DNA from: Cecembia rubra
GTDB lineage: Bacteria > Bacteroidota > Bacteroidia > Cytophagales > Cyclobacteriaceae
NCBI RefSeq assembly: GCF_003014575.1
Contig: NZ_PYGF01000001.1
Span: 186,001 to 250,000, forward strand
DNA: 64,000 bases
Direction: 5' to 3'
The notes beneath the pieces are model-generated. The model had not been told where the DNA came from. It saw only the letters and a program-made list of their open reading frames with translations, and searched no databases. Positions 53,547 through 62,877 of this stretch are shown here, piece after piece. A program made the position numbers and the translations under genes. Position 1 is the stretch's first letter. Every line of letters starts with the position of its first letter.

Positions 53547-55183
53547 AGTTTTTGTGCTTTTTCTTTCAACATAACATTTAATATCGGATGATTCAAAGAA
53601 TAATCCACTGCTAGGTCGATGAGTTTTACGCCATCTGTACTTAGACAGTTTTGTAGAATATCCTGAAAATCCTGATCAGAAACTGGTCTGAAACCTTTGG
53701 CTCCATAACTTTCCGCATATTTGACAAAATCAGGATTTTGATAATCTAAACCGAAATTGTCAAATCCCATATCTTCCTGTTTCCACTTGATCATGCCATA
53801 AGCTTGGTCATTGAGCACAATGACAGTAAGGTCTAAGCCTAGTCTTACAGCGGTTTCCATTTCCTGGGAGTTCATCATAAAACCACCATCTCCACACACA
53901 GCCACTACTTTTCTGTCAGGATAAAGCATATTGACCATCATGGCAGATGGTAATCCTGCGCCCATACTTGCCAAGGCATTATCCAGTAGTAAGGTATTGG
54001 GTTGGTGACAGGTGTAATTCCTTGCAAACCAAATTTTGTATATCCCATTGTCCAAAGTGATGATATCTTCGGAGGCCAAATACTTACGGAGGAGGTTTAC
54101 CAACCTTTGGGGGAGCATGGGAAAGCGTTGGTCTTCGAAGTATTTGCTAAGATGGCCATGAACATGGGATTTTACTTTTCCGAAAAATTCAAAATCCCAA
54201 TCTTTTTGGGGATGGATTTTTTGGGAAAGCCTTCTGACAGTTTGGGTAATATCGCCCACTACATTTAATTGAGGGAAGTAGACAGGATCAACTTCAGCTG
54301 GTGAGAAGTTGATATGGATGACTTTTTTTCCTCCTTTTTTCATAAAAAATGGAGGTTTTTCGATAACATCATGCCCCACGTTGATGATCAGATCCGCTGC
54401 ATCAATTCCAGTATGGATAAAGTCATTGGAAGACAGAGCTGCTGTACCCAAATATCTATTGTGCCTTTCATCTATAACTCCTTTTCCCATCTGGGTAGTG
54501 AAAAAATAGATACCTGTTCGATCCACAAATTCCCTTAGTGCCTGACAGGTTATTTTTCTATTGGCACCTGCACCGATCAAAAGCAGGGGCATCTTTGCCT
54601 GATGGATCATTTCCACTGCGGCATCTATGGCCTTATCATCTGCTTTGGGAATGAGATGCCCAATGGGTTCAAATAGATCTTCGGGACAATCTTCTTGGGC
54701 AATGTCCTCAGGAAATTCTAAATGGACGGCCCCAGGTTTTTCTTCAATTGCCAATCGGAAGGCTTCTCGGATCTGGGATGCTATATTATTCGCATTGACG
54801 ATTTGTTTGGTGTATTTGGTAATTGGCCTCAACATATCTACCACGTCAATAATCTGAAACCTGGCTTGCTTACTTTTCTTAATAGGTTTTTGACCTGTGA
54901 TCATCAACATGGGCATGCCTCCCAATTGGGCATATGCTGCAGGGGTTACGAGATTAGTGGCACCTGGTCCCAAGGTAGATAGGCATACTCCGGGTTTTCC
55001 GGTCAGTCTTCCATATGTGGCAGCCATAAAACCGGCACCTTGTTCGTGCCGGGTTATGATAAGTCTGATTTTTGAATTTTTAAGGGACTGAAGTAAATCC
55101 AGGTTTTCTTCACCTGGTACGGCGAAGATGAATGCTACTCCTTCTTTTTCCAATGCTTTGACAAATAGGTCTGATGCTTTCAT
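53543..55183 (-). CDS. Acetolactate synthase-like ThDP enzyme
   Basis: A 546-residue thiamine-diphosphate enzyme with three domains. The catalytic glutamate is E47 in TRHEQGAGFMA; the ThDP/Mg motif is CGDGGFMMNSQEMETA through IVLND. Overall it resembles single-subunit acetolactate synthase large subunits (IlvX/AlsS-like). No regulatory subunit gene is adjacent and it sits with ALDH and FAH-family genes, so it may instead be a 2-oxo acid decarboxylase or carboligase. An upstream in-frame ATG at 55213 would add 10 hydrophobic residues; the ATG at 55183 (MKASDLFVKAL) matches the family start. Confidence 0.88.
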   Translation of the reverse strand: MKASDLFVKALEKEGVAFIFAVPGEENLDLLQSLKNSKIRLIITRHEQGAGFMAATYGRLTGKPGVCLSTLGPGATNLVTPAAYAQLGGMPMLMITGQKPIKKSKQARFQIIDVVDMLRPITKYTKQIVNANNIASQIREAFRLAIEEKPGAVHLEFPEDIAQEDCPEDLFEPIGHLIPKADDKAIDAAVEMIHQAKMPLLLIGAGANRKITCQALREFVDRTGIYFFTTQMGKGVIDERHNRYLGTAALSSNDFIHTGIDAADLIINVGHDVIEKPPFFMKKGGKKVIHINFSPAEVDPVYFPQLNVVGDITQTVRRLSQKIHPQKDWDFEFFGKVKSHVHGHLSKYFEDQRFPMLPQRLVNLLRKYLASEDIITLDNGIYKIWFARNYTCHQPNTLLLDNALASMGAGLPSAMMVNMLYPDRKVVAVCGDGGFMMNSQEMETAVRLGLDLTVIVLNDQAYGMIKWKQEDMGFDNFGLDYQNPDFVKYAESYGAKGFRPVSDQDFQDILQNCLSTDGVKLIDLAVDYSLNHPILNVMLKEKAQKL

Positions 55184-55277
55184 AAAATCAATTTTGGTTA
55201 GAAAAAAAAACATGGATATATTATTACAACCACAAAAAAACCAAAATGATTTACTTGAAGTCCATTTTATGGACTTT

Positions 55278-56108
55278 TCAGCCTATAACTACCTTATTGG
55301 TAAGTTTTCCAATTCCGTCAATTTCAATATGGATAATGTCATCAGCTTGCAACGTGAAACTGTCATCTGGAACAAGGCAAGTCCCTGTCATAAGGTAGAC
55401 TCCTTTTGGAAAACTCATTTCTCTGGTCAGGTATTCAGCCAGTTCTCCATGTTTCCGTTTCATCTGGTTGATTGAAATCTGACCTTCAAATACTGTTTTC
55501 CAGTTCCTTTCGATTTTCATGTAAATTTTGGTATCAGGATCAATGGGTTCTTTGGGGATCCAAAGGCAGGGACCAATAGCTGCTGAGTAATCATAGCATT
55601 TTGCCTGCGGAAGGTAGAGGGGGTTTTCGCCTTCTATATCGCGGGAACTCATGTCATTTCCAATGGTATAGCCTACTATCTCTTTGTCCTTGTTGATAAA
55701 TAGGGTAAGCTCTGGTTCAGGAACATTCCATTTGGAATCTTTGCGAATGTTCACTTGACCGCCGGGATTTGCTACCCTGTAATGGGTGGATTTGAAAAAT
55801 AATTCAGGTCTTTCGGCATCATAAACTTTGGAATAAAAAACTGCTGCGCCACTTTCTTTGGATTCCTCCATTCTAGCTTCTTTACTTCGCATGTAAGTGA
55901 CTCCTGCTGCCCAAATTTCCTGAGTGCCTATGGGAGCTTTTAGGTCCTTTGCTTCCCAAATGACCTCATTAAATGGGTTTATTTCTTCCTGTAGTTTTTT
56001 GTACAGGTTGCTTTGATTGACCAAATGATCCCAATCCTGCGTTTGGGCAATATAATGTTTGCCTTCGTGCGCTATGATGATTTTGTTTGCTGATCTGTAA
56101 AGTTTCAT
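55278..56108 (-). CDS. FAH-family enzyme, KdaD-like
   Basis: A 276-residue fumarylacetoacetate-hydrolase-fold protein. Metal ligands are E131 and E133 (PEPELTLF) and D152 (GNDMSSRD). The segments EIWAAGVTYMRSKEARMEES, YDAERPELFFKST and GENPLYLPQAK closely follow the archaeal 2-keto-3-deoxy-arabinonate dehydratase (KdaD) as I recall it. That enzyme forms 2-oxoglutarate semialdehyde, a natural substrate for the ALDH two genes downstream. It is the first gene of the operon, 94 nt before the ThDP enzyme. Dehydratase versus hydrolase activity is not settled by sequence alone. Confidence 0.88.
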   Translation of the reverse strand: MKLYRSANKIIIAHEGKHYIAQTQDWDHLVNQSNLYKKLQEEINPFNEVIWEAKDLKAPIGTQEIWAAGVTYMRSKEARMEESKESGAAVFYSKVYDAERPELFFKSTHYRVANPGGQVNIRKDSKWNVPEPELTLFINKDKEIVGYTIGNDMSSRDIEGENPLYLPQAKCYDYSAAIGPCLWIPKEPIDPDTKIYMKIERNWKTVFEGQISINQMKRKHGELAEYLTREMSFPKGVYLMTGTCLVPDDSFTLQADDIIHIEIDGIGKLTNKVVIG

Positions 56109-56150
56109 GAAAATAGGTTATATAGGTTCAGCATCGAAAGTACTAAATTA

Positions 56151-57401
56151 TCAAAACATTTCATTCACATTAAGGAATATTCCTGAGGCTCCCCGAACCC
56201 CAAATCCATAATCAAGAGCAATATTGATCCGTTTTTTGGGTAAAACCATGTAACGCAAACCAAGACCATAGCCCAATTGGAAGTGACTGAACAAATTGAT
56301 GTCTTCAGTTCGGCTGCTAGCGGTACTGCTATTCGCAAATATGACTCCACCAAACCTCTCCTTGTTTTTTTGAAGCGGAAATCTCCACTCTAGTTCGGTG
56401 TAAACCACATCTTCACCTCTGAACCTGCCTTGGGTATAAGCCCTTCCGGATCGGGCAAACATGTCCCAGCCAACAGCTGGCAAAAACATATAAGGTACTT
56501 CTCCATTGGTAACTGACCAGGCATAAGTCCACAAGGCCAGTAAATTCCTTGGTCTTTCTTTGCTTAACCTAAAGTAATCCCTGTACTCTAACCATAAGGT
56601 ACCACTGTTGCTCGTACTGCCCAGAATTTCTGAAAACCCCCTCCAGGAAGCAAAGAGGTATTGACCTTTATAAGGATTGGCCACATTGTCTCTACTGTCA
56701 TAAACTGCATTTAACGAAACCCCAGATTGTTTGTACCTTTTAGTAGGTAAACCTTTTTCCCTTTGAAACACTTCATGAAATGTCAGTTCTTGTGGAGACG
56801 CTTCAAGGTTAAGGCTTTTATCATCAATTTTGAACATTTGGTCATAATGGTACCCAAGACCGTAGAAAAACCGGGAGTTCTGCAATCTTTTCATGGCAAT
56901 TCCATATAATCGGAGATGTCTGAAAAATATCATCTCTTTTTTAAGATCACCTGATTCCCTGCTAACACTGCCAGATTCCCAAGGTCTTTCCCAGATTTTA
57001 GTTCCTAGGCCATAGGTAGGTTGATTGTTAATATTGAACCTGAAATCGGTCAAAATAGTGTAAGAATCATCTTTCAAAAAAGCATTAGACCTAAGGGAAG
57101 TATAAAGCTGTCTTTTGGTTGTAACCAGCCCTAAGCCTAGGGCAGTTGACATACTTGTGGTTTCGGGATTGCCCATGGTCCAGGAAAATGCCGGTGCTAC
57201 ACCTATAATCAAACCAGAGGTGGGATCTCCAGCTATCGCTGGCAAGGGAATGATCGAAACTTTCCTTTCTCTTTTTGATATTGACGTGTCTGCGGGTTTT
57301 TCATGATCTTGGGCAATAGCCCAATAAAAATTTAAAAGAAAGGTCAGTAATGAAATTAAAACAGTTTTTTTGGGAAAAATTCTGGAAATCTTCGATTTCA
57401 T
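56151..57401 (-). CDS. BamA/TamA-family outer-membrane barrel protein
   Basis: A 416-residue protein with signal peptide (about 1-31, ending AIAQ) and only a short periplasmic part, so POTRA repeats are absent. The Omp85-type barrel (bacterial surface antigen domain) has the VRGRF-like loop as GRFRGEDVVYTELEWRFPL and a C-terminal LDYGFGVRGASGIFLNVNEMF with terminal phenylalanine. Lone Omp85 barrels may export or insert proteins or lipids; role here is unknown. The ATG at 57401 is preferred over 57455, which would extend the n-region. Confidence 0.85.
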   Translation of the reverse strand: MKSKISRIFPKKTVLISLLTFLLNFYWAIAQDHEKPADTSISKRERKVSIIPLPAIAGDPTSGLIIGVAPAFSWTMGNPETTSMSTALGLGLVTTKRQLYTSLRSNAFLKDDSYTILTDFRFNINNQPTYGLGTKIWERPWESGSVSRESGDLKKEMIFFRHLRLYGIAMKRLQNSRFFYGLGYHYDQMFKIDDKSLNLEASPQELTFHEVFQREKGLPTKRYKQSGVSLNAVYDSRDNVANPYKGQYLFASWRGFSEILGSTSNSGTLWLEYRDYFRLSKERPRNLLALWTYAWSVTNGEVPYMFLPAVGWDMFARSGRAYTQGRFRGEDVVYTELEWRFPLQKNKERFGGVIFANSSTASSRTEDINLFSHFQLGYGLGLRYMVLPKKRINIALDYGFGVRGASGIFLNVNEMF

Positions 57402-57420
57402 ACCTTGTGAATTAACAAAA

Positions 57421-57441
57421 TTTGCTAAATAATTTGCTAAA
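57421..57441. repeat. Tandem TTTGCTAAA repeat upstream of BamA-family gene
   Basis: TTTGCTAAA at 57421-57429 and 57433-57441, period 12, lie 20-40 nt upstream of the start at 57401. They could be paired half-sites for a regulator or coincidence in AT-rich DNA. Confidence 0.35.
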
Positions 57442-57510
57442 CCACAAGTTATCACTAATAATTCGAATTTTTATTCTGAAAGACCAGTAATTTTTAGTGC
57501 TTTGGAAAAT

Positions 57511-57550
57511 AAAAAAATGGGAGCTTCGCCTTCACAAAGCTCCCGTTTTT
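57511..57550 (-). terminator. Intrinsic terminator of PorT-like gene
   Basis: GGGAGCTT / AAGCTCCC forms an 8-bp stem with a 10-nt loop. A-rich and T-rich flanks on both sides let it act on either strand; on the minus strand it ends the 57589-58146 transcript. Confidence 0.8.
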
Positions 57551-57588
57551 TCACTTCACCTATATGTTTCGATAATTTGCTTTGGATT

Positions 57589-58146
57589 TTAGAACCTCAG
57601 ACCTGCCGAAAGCTGGATGACGGAGTTTTTTACATTAGCGTCCGGTTTTACATCGGTCAATCCAAGGTTGTATCTCCCCTGAACAAATAGAGGTCCAAAT
57701 AGGTGTAAAGTTACACCACCGGCAAGGGCAAAATCAAAGGTTTTTGAATCTGATATGTTGACATTTTCGGTTTCACTTAATAAAAATGAAGCTTGAGGGC
57801 CAAAATCAATACTGAATTTGTCAGGAATAAGGTAAACCCTGGCTAGTACTGGAATGGATAAGTAGCCTAATTTGTTCTCAATATCATTGCCAATTCCAGA
57901 TAAGGTGGAGCCTTTGGTTGAATATAATAGCTCTGGTTGGAGGGAAAGAGTTTCAAAGAGGTTAAGCTCCACAAATGCGCCAGCATGAAAATTTGTAATG
58001 CTGTTGAAGTCATATCCATCAAATCCACTTCCCGTGTAATTTGAGAAACTTGGACCTCCTTTGATTCCGAAATGAAGACCTTGGGCAAATGTGTTCATGG
58101 AAAATAGCATGCCCAGGAAAGCGGTGAGAATGAGTGTCTTTTTCAT
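57589..58146 (-). CDS. PorT-family outer-membrane beta-barrel protein
   Basis: A 185-residue protein with signal peptide (1-21, ending TFAQ) and an 8-strand barrel domain. GIKGGPSFSNYTG at the start, LSLQPELLYSTKGS, LGYLSIPVLARVYL and YNLGLTDV in the C-terminal third are the standard motifs of the Bacteroidota PorT-type outer-membrane barrel domain. The product ends LSAGLRF with terminal phenylalanine. Physiological role unknown. Confidence 0.9.
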   Translation of the reverse strand: MKKTLILTAFLGMLFSMNTFAQGLHFGIKGGPSFSNYTGSGFDGYDFNSITNFHAGAFVELNLFETLSLQPELLYSTKGSTLSGIGNDIENKLGYLSIPVLARVYLIPDKFSIDFGPQASFLLSETENVNISDSKTFDFALAGGVTLHLFGPLFVQGRYNLGLTDVKPDANVKNSVIQLSAGLRF

Positions 58147-58283
58147 AGCTAATGTTGGTTAAATGATACAAAATCCCTGATTTAGGGAATAAACAGGTAG
58201 TTAATTGAAAATTGTTTTTAACTTATTCAATTAATTTATCAAGCATCATGCCAGAAGAATTAGACCTTATGTTGCATTTTGTT

Positions 58284-60434
58284 TTAGTCTTCAATAAATG
58301 CAGGTAGTGAAAAATAAAAAACACTTCCTTTGTTCTGCTCACTTTCTACCCAAATTTTCCCTCCATTTTCTTCAATGTAAAGTTGGGTCAGGTTTAGCCC
58401 TAGACCAGTACCCTGTTCCCCCGATGTTCCTCTTTTGCTTTTTACCAGATCGGATTGGAAGAGTTGATCTGCCTCTTGTTGATTCATTCCTATTCCCTCA
58501 TCTTTTACCGAAATGATAATCATCCCATCTTTTTCTAATGATTTCAGGGTAATTGTTCCATTGATTTTGCTGTATTTGATTGCATTACTTAGCAGGTTTC
58601 GCAATATCAAATCCAAATGGTTTGGATCTACCAAAACCAAAGTTCCAATTGGGATTTGGTTTCTAAAGTTCAGGTTTTTCTGTCTTAGCAAAGTGGAATT
58701 AAAGCTTTCAATTTCAATTACTTTTTCTGATAATGAAGTAGGTACAGGAACTGATTTTACCATATTCATCTGACTGATGGACCACCTGAGCAAATTGTTC
58801 AGGGTTTCCATAATCGCACCTACATTTTTATAGAGTTCCGGAACCAGCCCTTTGAACTCATTATCATCCAATCTGTTCTGTCTGTAAAGACCAAGTAGCA
58901 TAAATAGACTGGCTAGTGGTCCTCTCAAGTCATGTCCTATAATACTGAACAGCTTTGCCTTGACCTGATTGGCTTTTTCTAATTCTTGGGTTTTTATTTC
59001 CAGAAGTTGTTTTGCTTTTTTCTGCTTTCGATAGTTTTGGTAAAGAATTCCAGCTATAAGGATGATTCCAAATAATGCCAATAATAAAAGCCTCTTTTGA
59101 AAATTTTGCCTTTGCAATTCTTTTTCATTTTCCAGTTCTAAGGCCTTTTGTTCTGCCTGAATGATTGCCAATTTCTTGTCATATTCATATTCTGCTTCAA
59201 TCCTTGCCGTTTTCCTCTCGATTTCCTGATTGAAGACGCTGTCTGCATACTCTTGGAAGAGTTGATTATGGTGTAATGCAGCCCGATAATCACCCAAAGC
59301 TTCGAAGTTTTTGCTCAACAGTCCATTGAGGTCCCTTAATTCAGCTTTGGAGTCCAATTGTTTTGCCAAGTCTATTCCTTCTTTGGCAAGCTTAATGGAT
59401 TCTTTGTAGTTTTTTAATACGTACTGGATTTGTGATAAGCTTGTTATGCTCAAGAGCATTCCCCTTTTGTTTCCGATCTCTTCATCAATTCTTTGGGATT
59501 GAAGGAAAAGCTTCATAGCTTTTTCCGTCTGTCCAAGATCCTCATAGATGCTGGCAAGGTTGTTGATTGCAGCAGAAATCCCTTCTTTTTCACCTATTTT
59601 CTCTGAAATGTTCAGGGATTTCTCCAATGCTTCTATGGCTTTGTCAAATTCTTTTTTTCTCTGGTACAAACTGCCAATATTGTTGAGGGTAGTGGCCATT
59701 CCCTGAGAATCTTCCGTTTTTTCTTTTATTGCAAGAGATTGCATGTAATAAGACAAGGCTTCGTCCCATTTGTCTTGTTTTTCATAAATCAGTGCAATAT
59801 TATTGTATACAAATGATATGCCTAGGGAATCATGAAGGGATTCAGAAATCCTAAGGGCTTTTAAGTTGGTCTCTAAGGCTGCCACATAATTGTCCCTGAA
59901 ATAATGGATAGAGGCGATGTTCTTCAGTGTGGAAGCAGTGCCTTTTTGATCTCCAATTTTTTCCTTTATTTCCAGCGACTTTTCATAAAACTCCAATGCC
60001 TGTTGATATTCCCCCAATCGGTTGTACACATTGGCAAGGTTATTATATCCGGATGCAAGCCCCTTATGATCCATTAATTTTTCCCGTTCTACAATGGAGG
60101 CACGGTAATATTGAATGGCCTCTTCTGAGTTCCCCAGGTAATAAGCAATGTTCCCAAGGTTATGCAGACATTCGCCGTATTTTTCAAGCTTATTTACCAA
60201 CAAAAAATTCTCACTAGCTACCTTATGGTATAAAAGTGAACGTTGGAAATCACGCTCTTGATAGTAGGTCATGGCGATTTCAAATTGCAATTGTGCTATT
60301 TTTTCAAGGTTTTTAGGCCTTTGATTTTGTAGGACATCCAATACATTGAATAAAGAATCAGTCTGCCCTTTCACTATTAACTGAGCAGAAATATTGATGC
60401 AAAAAATAAACAATAAGAATGCTTTTCCTGGCAT
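58284..60434 (-). CDS. TPR-domain sensor histidine kinase
   Basis: A 716-residue kinase. Signal peptide 1-23, then about eight TPRs (residues ~70-400; repeated NNLANVYNRLGEYQQALEFY, NNIGSLYQRKKEFDKAIEAL) in the periplasm, a coiled coil, one transmembrane helix at about 445-465 (LLLLALFGIILIAGILYQNY), then the kinase core. The phospho-accepting histidine is in IGHDLRGPLASL; the N box is LLSNAIKYSK, G1 DEGIGM and G2 GTGLGL. It senses an unknown periplasmic signal. No response-regulator gene is adjacent, so it is an orphan kinase within this window. Confidence 0.92.
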   Translation of the reverse strand: MPGKAFLLFIFCINISAQLIVKGQTDSLFNVLDVLQNQRPKNLEKIAQLQFEIAMTYYQERDFQRSLLYHKVASENFLLVNKLEKYGECLHNLGNIAYYLGNSEEAIQYYRASIVEREKLMDHKGLASGYNNLANVYNRLGEYQQALEFYEKSLEIKEKIGDQKGTASTLKNIASIHYFRDNYVAALETNLKALRISESLHDSLGISFVYNNIALIYEKQDKWDEALSYYMQSLAIKEKTEDSQGMATTLNNIGSLYQRKKEFDKAIEALEKSLNISEKIGEKEGISAAINNLASIYEDLGQTEKAMKLFLQSQRIDEEIGNKRGMLLSITSLSQIQYVLKNYKESIKLAKEGIDLAKQLDSKAELRDLNGLLSKNFEALGDYRAALHHNQLFQEYADSVFNQEIERKTARIEAEYEYDKKLAIIQAEQKALELENEKELQRQNFQKRLLLLALFGIILIAGILYQNYRKQKKAKQLLEIKTQELEKANQVKAKLFSIIGHDLRGPLASLFMLLGLYRQNRLDDNEFKGLVPELYKNVGAIMETLNNLLRWSISQMNMVKSVPVPTSLSEKVIEIESFNSTLLRQKNLNFRNQIPIGTLVLVDPNHLDLILRNLLSNAIKYSKINGTITLKSLEKDGMIIISVKDEGIGMNQQEADQLFQSDLVKSKRGTSGEQGTGLGLNLTQLYIEENGGKIWVESEQNKGSVFYFSLPAFIED

Positions 60435-60496
60435 GATTAAACTTTGCTACAATGATAAGCAATCAAATAGAATTAGTTGAGAAAAAATTTTAAAGC

Positions 60497-61138
60497 TTAA
60501 GGAGATATTTTAAATCTTTGGTCCCGGAAAATGTAACTGTTGCCATTGTCTAAAGCTACAATGACATCAAAAATAAGCTCCAATGCAGAAATTGGCTTTT
60601 GATTGAATCTCAAATGTATTCTTACTTGCTCTTGAAACCGGTGCTCTCTTTTTAAAAAATTCTCAATTGTTTCCATTTGCTGAAAATTGGAAGTTGCTAA
60701 AAATTTATCAGTAATATCATCAGCATCTTTTAAGAACATCCCTTCTGTAATTTGGATATCCTTTCTGTTGATTATTTTAAGATTTGTCAACTTTTCTATG
60801 GAGATTTTCTCTCCTGAACTACAGTTGGCCATAACATCGGGGAAAAAATAGGTTGTTTGGGGAATTGTTCTTTTTGTTTCACTTACCTTCTTAAAGTCAG
60901 AAGCCCAAATGCCAAGATATATGCTCTGGTAAAAATAAAACACCTCTGGATCAAGCGGTACATTGGTTTCTGATCTGAAAACTGTTTCCATTGAAAGCTG
61001 GGTTATTGAAAAATTTTCAGGTTCAAAAACAGGAAAGCAGCCGCAGGGTCCATCACATGGCTGATCCACACAGGAAATAATAGGTAGAATGCCTGTAAAT
61101 AGCAATAGTAAAACAACAGTGAATAACTTACATTTCAT
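60497..61138 (-). CDS. Lipoprotein of unknown function
   Basis: A 213-residue lipoprotein (lipobox PIISC, cysteine near residue 23) with a cysteine-rich segment CVDQPCDGPCGCFP right after the lipid anchor, then FSITQLSMETVF and a charged alpha/beta body. The CDGPCGCFP cluster resembles Bacteroidota DUF5034-type lipoproteins, which is a tentative placement. The four closely spaced cysteines might form disulfides or bind a metal. It lies 62 nt upstream of the histidine kinase gene on the same strand, so the two could be co-transcribed. Confidence 0.7.
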   Translation of the reverse strand: MKCKLFTVVLLLLFTGILPIISCVDQPCDGPCGCFPVFEPENFSITQLSMETVFRSETNVPLDPEVFYFYQSIYLGIWASDFKKVSETKRTIPQTTYFFPDVMANCSSGEKISIEKLTNLKIINRKDIQITEGMFLKDADDITDKFLATSNFQQMETIENFLKREHRFQEQVRIHLRFNQKPISALELIFDVIVALDNGNSYIFRDQRFKISP

Positions 61139-61337
61139 TTCTAAATACCCAGGTGTGGTAAATATTTATTTTACAGTTAGTTAACCTCATTTTCAAATGA
61201 AAGTTTTTAAAGTTAAGAAATGAATTTTAACTTATACCAAATTAGAAAGAGTATGCTGAATGCAAATACCTGAAAGTCAGATTAATTGGAATTAGGTTTC
61301 CATAGCTTTTAGTTTTTTTACAACTTAATCGTTCACT

Positions 61338-61892
61338 ATGAAAAAATATATCCTATCCACACTGTTGATAACAGTGATTTTATTTCTATACGGAGGACTG
61401 GCCCAAATGCTTCCTTGGGGAATACCAAGTACCCAAGTGATTACTGCTCAATCTGGTGAGCAAACAGAGGCTTTTCAGGCTCCGCAGGAGAAAAAAATGG
61501 AACCGGGCTCACTTACAACTGAAAAATTTGATGAAGTCATGGTTGGGAAAATATCAACCTTGACTACAGATAAATCTTTTTCTTGGATCATAAGTGCTCC
61601 GGTTTCCCGATATAATGCAGGAACCTATTTTGCTTTAGAATTATTGACCCAATTATTGGTAGCGATATGTTTAAACCTTCTCCTTTTTCTTACCATACAG
61701 ATGCAGCTTTCAAAAAGAATTTTATTTATGCTTGTAGCAGCTACTGCGGTGGTTACAAGTATTATAGGGCAACAATTAAATTGGTGGGCAATGCCTGCAA
61801 TTTATGGACTTGGAGTAGGAATTAACCTGATTATCAGCTGGACGTTAGCGTATTATATTTCAGCCAGATGGATTATCAAATCGGAACAATAA
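61338..61892 (+). CDS. Membrane protein of unknown function
   Basis: A 184-residue protein. One hydrophobic segment lies at about 5-23, then a polar loop of ~75 residues (QSGEQTEAFQAPQEKK...), then three transmembrane helices in the C-terminal half (ALELLTQLLVAICLNLLLFL, RILFMLVAATAVVTSIIG, IYGLGVGINLIISWTLAYYI). No family recognised. Only 10 nt separate it from the MDR oxidoreductase gene, so it likely starts a three-gene operon. Confidence 0.7.
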   Translation: MKKYILSTLLITVILFLYGGLAQMLPWGIPSTQVITAQSGEQTEAFQAPQEKKMEPGSLTTEKFDEVMVGKISTLTTDKSFSWIISAPVSRYNAGTYFALELLTQLLVAICLNLLLFLTIQMQLSKRILFMLVAATAVVTSIIGQQLNWWAMPAIYGLGVGINLIISWTLAYYISARWIIKSEQ

Positions 61893-61902
61893 ATTTCTAT
61901 TA

Positions 61903-62868
61903 ATGAAAGCTGCCGTCCGACATCAATATGGAAGTCCTGATTTAATCAAGATTGAAGAAATGCCCCAACCATTACCAAAGCCTCATGAAGTTTTGATAAG
62001 GGTACTTGCCACTACTGTAAACAGGACAGATTGTAGCGTACTGAGTGGAGAGCCGTATATATTTAGATTTTTTGTAGGTTGGCCTAGACCTAGGACAGCT
62101 ATCCTTGGGACAGATTTTGCAGGAATAGTAGAAAGAGTAGGTAGCCAGGTAACAAAGTTCAAGGTGGGTGATAGAGTATGGGGATTTGATGACAATGGTT
62201 TACCCTCTCAGGCGGAATATTTGGCTTATGGGGAGAATAAAAATATTTTACCCATTGCTGAAGGAGTTTCTTTTCATGAGGCTGCAGCATGCGCGGAAGG
62301 AGCACATTATGCGGTTAATTTCCTCAGATATTTCAAATTAAAACCTGATTCAAAAGTCTTGGTCAATGGTGCAACTGGAGGGATTGGTTCGGCAATGGTC
62401 CAACTATTAAAACATCAAGGTCTTTTCGTAACTGCTACGGCCAATACCAAAAACTTGGAATTGATCCGAGCTTTGGGAGTGGACCGTGTGATTGACTATG
62501 AAAAACAGGATTTTACTAAATTAGATGAAAAATTTGATGTGATATTTGACGCGGTAGGTAAAAGCACTTTTTATAAATGTAAAGAGATTCTGGAAGAAAA
62601 TGGGTCTTATTTATCATCTGAATTAGGAGAGGGGATAGAGAACTTATATTTACCTTTTTTAACTAAAATAAAAGGAGGGAAAAGGGTGATTTTTCCATTC
62701 CCAATAGATATTAAAGGCAGCATGAATGTAATTCAAAAAGTAGTAATTGAAGGCGGTTTCCGACCTGTTATTGAAAAAGTTTTTACTTTGGATAAAGCCA
62801 GAGAAGCTTATCAATATGTAGCTTCGGGAAGGAAGACCGGAAATGTAGTATTAGATTTGGGTTCTTGA
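61903..62868 (+). CDS. Quinone-reductase-like MDR oxidoreductase
   Basis: A 321-residue medium-chain dehydrogenase/reductase without structural or catalytic zinc ligands, hence of the NADPH:quinone reductase type. The GroES-like N-terminal fold is at about 1-130 (VNRTDCSVLSG, GTDFAGIVERVG), with the NADPH-binding VNGATGGIGSAMVQLLK at about 154-170. The C-terminal KVFTLDKAREAYQYVASGRKTGNVVL is standard. Reduces a quinone or enone. Second gene of a tight set with a membrane protein before it and a methyltransferase after it. Confidence 0.92.
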   Translation: MKAAVRHQYGSPDLIKIEEMPQPLPKPHEVLIRVLATTVNRTDCSVLSGEPYIFRFFVGWPRPRTAILGTDFAGIVERVGSQVTKFKVGDRVWGFDDNGLPSQAEYLAYGENKNILPIAEGVSFHEAAACAEGAHYAVNFLRYFKLKPDSKVLVNGATGGIGSAMVQLLKHQGLFVTATANTKNLELIRALGVDRVIDYEKQDFTKLDEKFDVIFDAVGKSTFYKCKEILEENGSYLSSELGEGIENLYLPFLTKIKGGKRVIFPFPIDIKGSMNVIQKVVIEGGFRPVIEKVFTLDKAREAYQYVASGRKTGNVVLDLGS

Positions 62869-62877
62869 AAAGATTAC

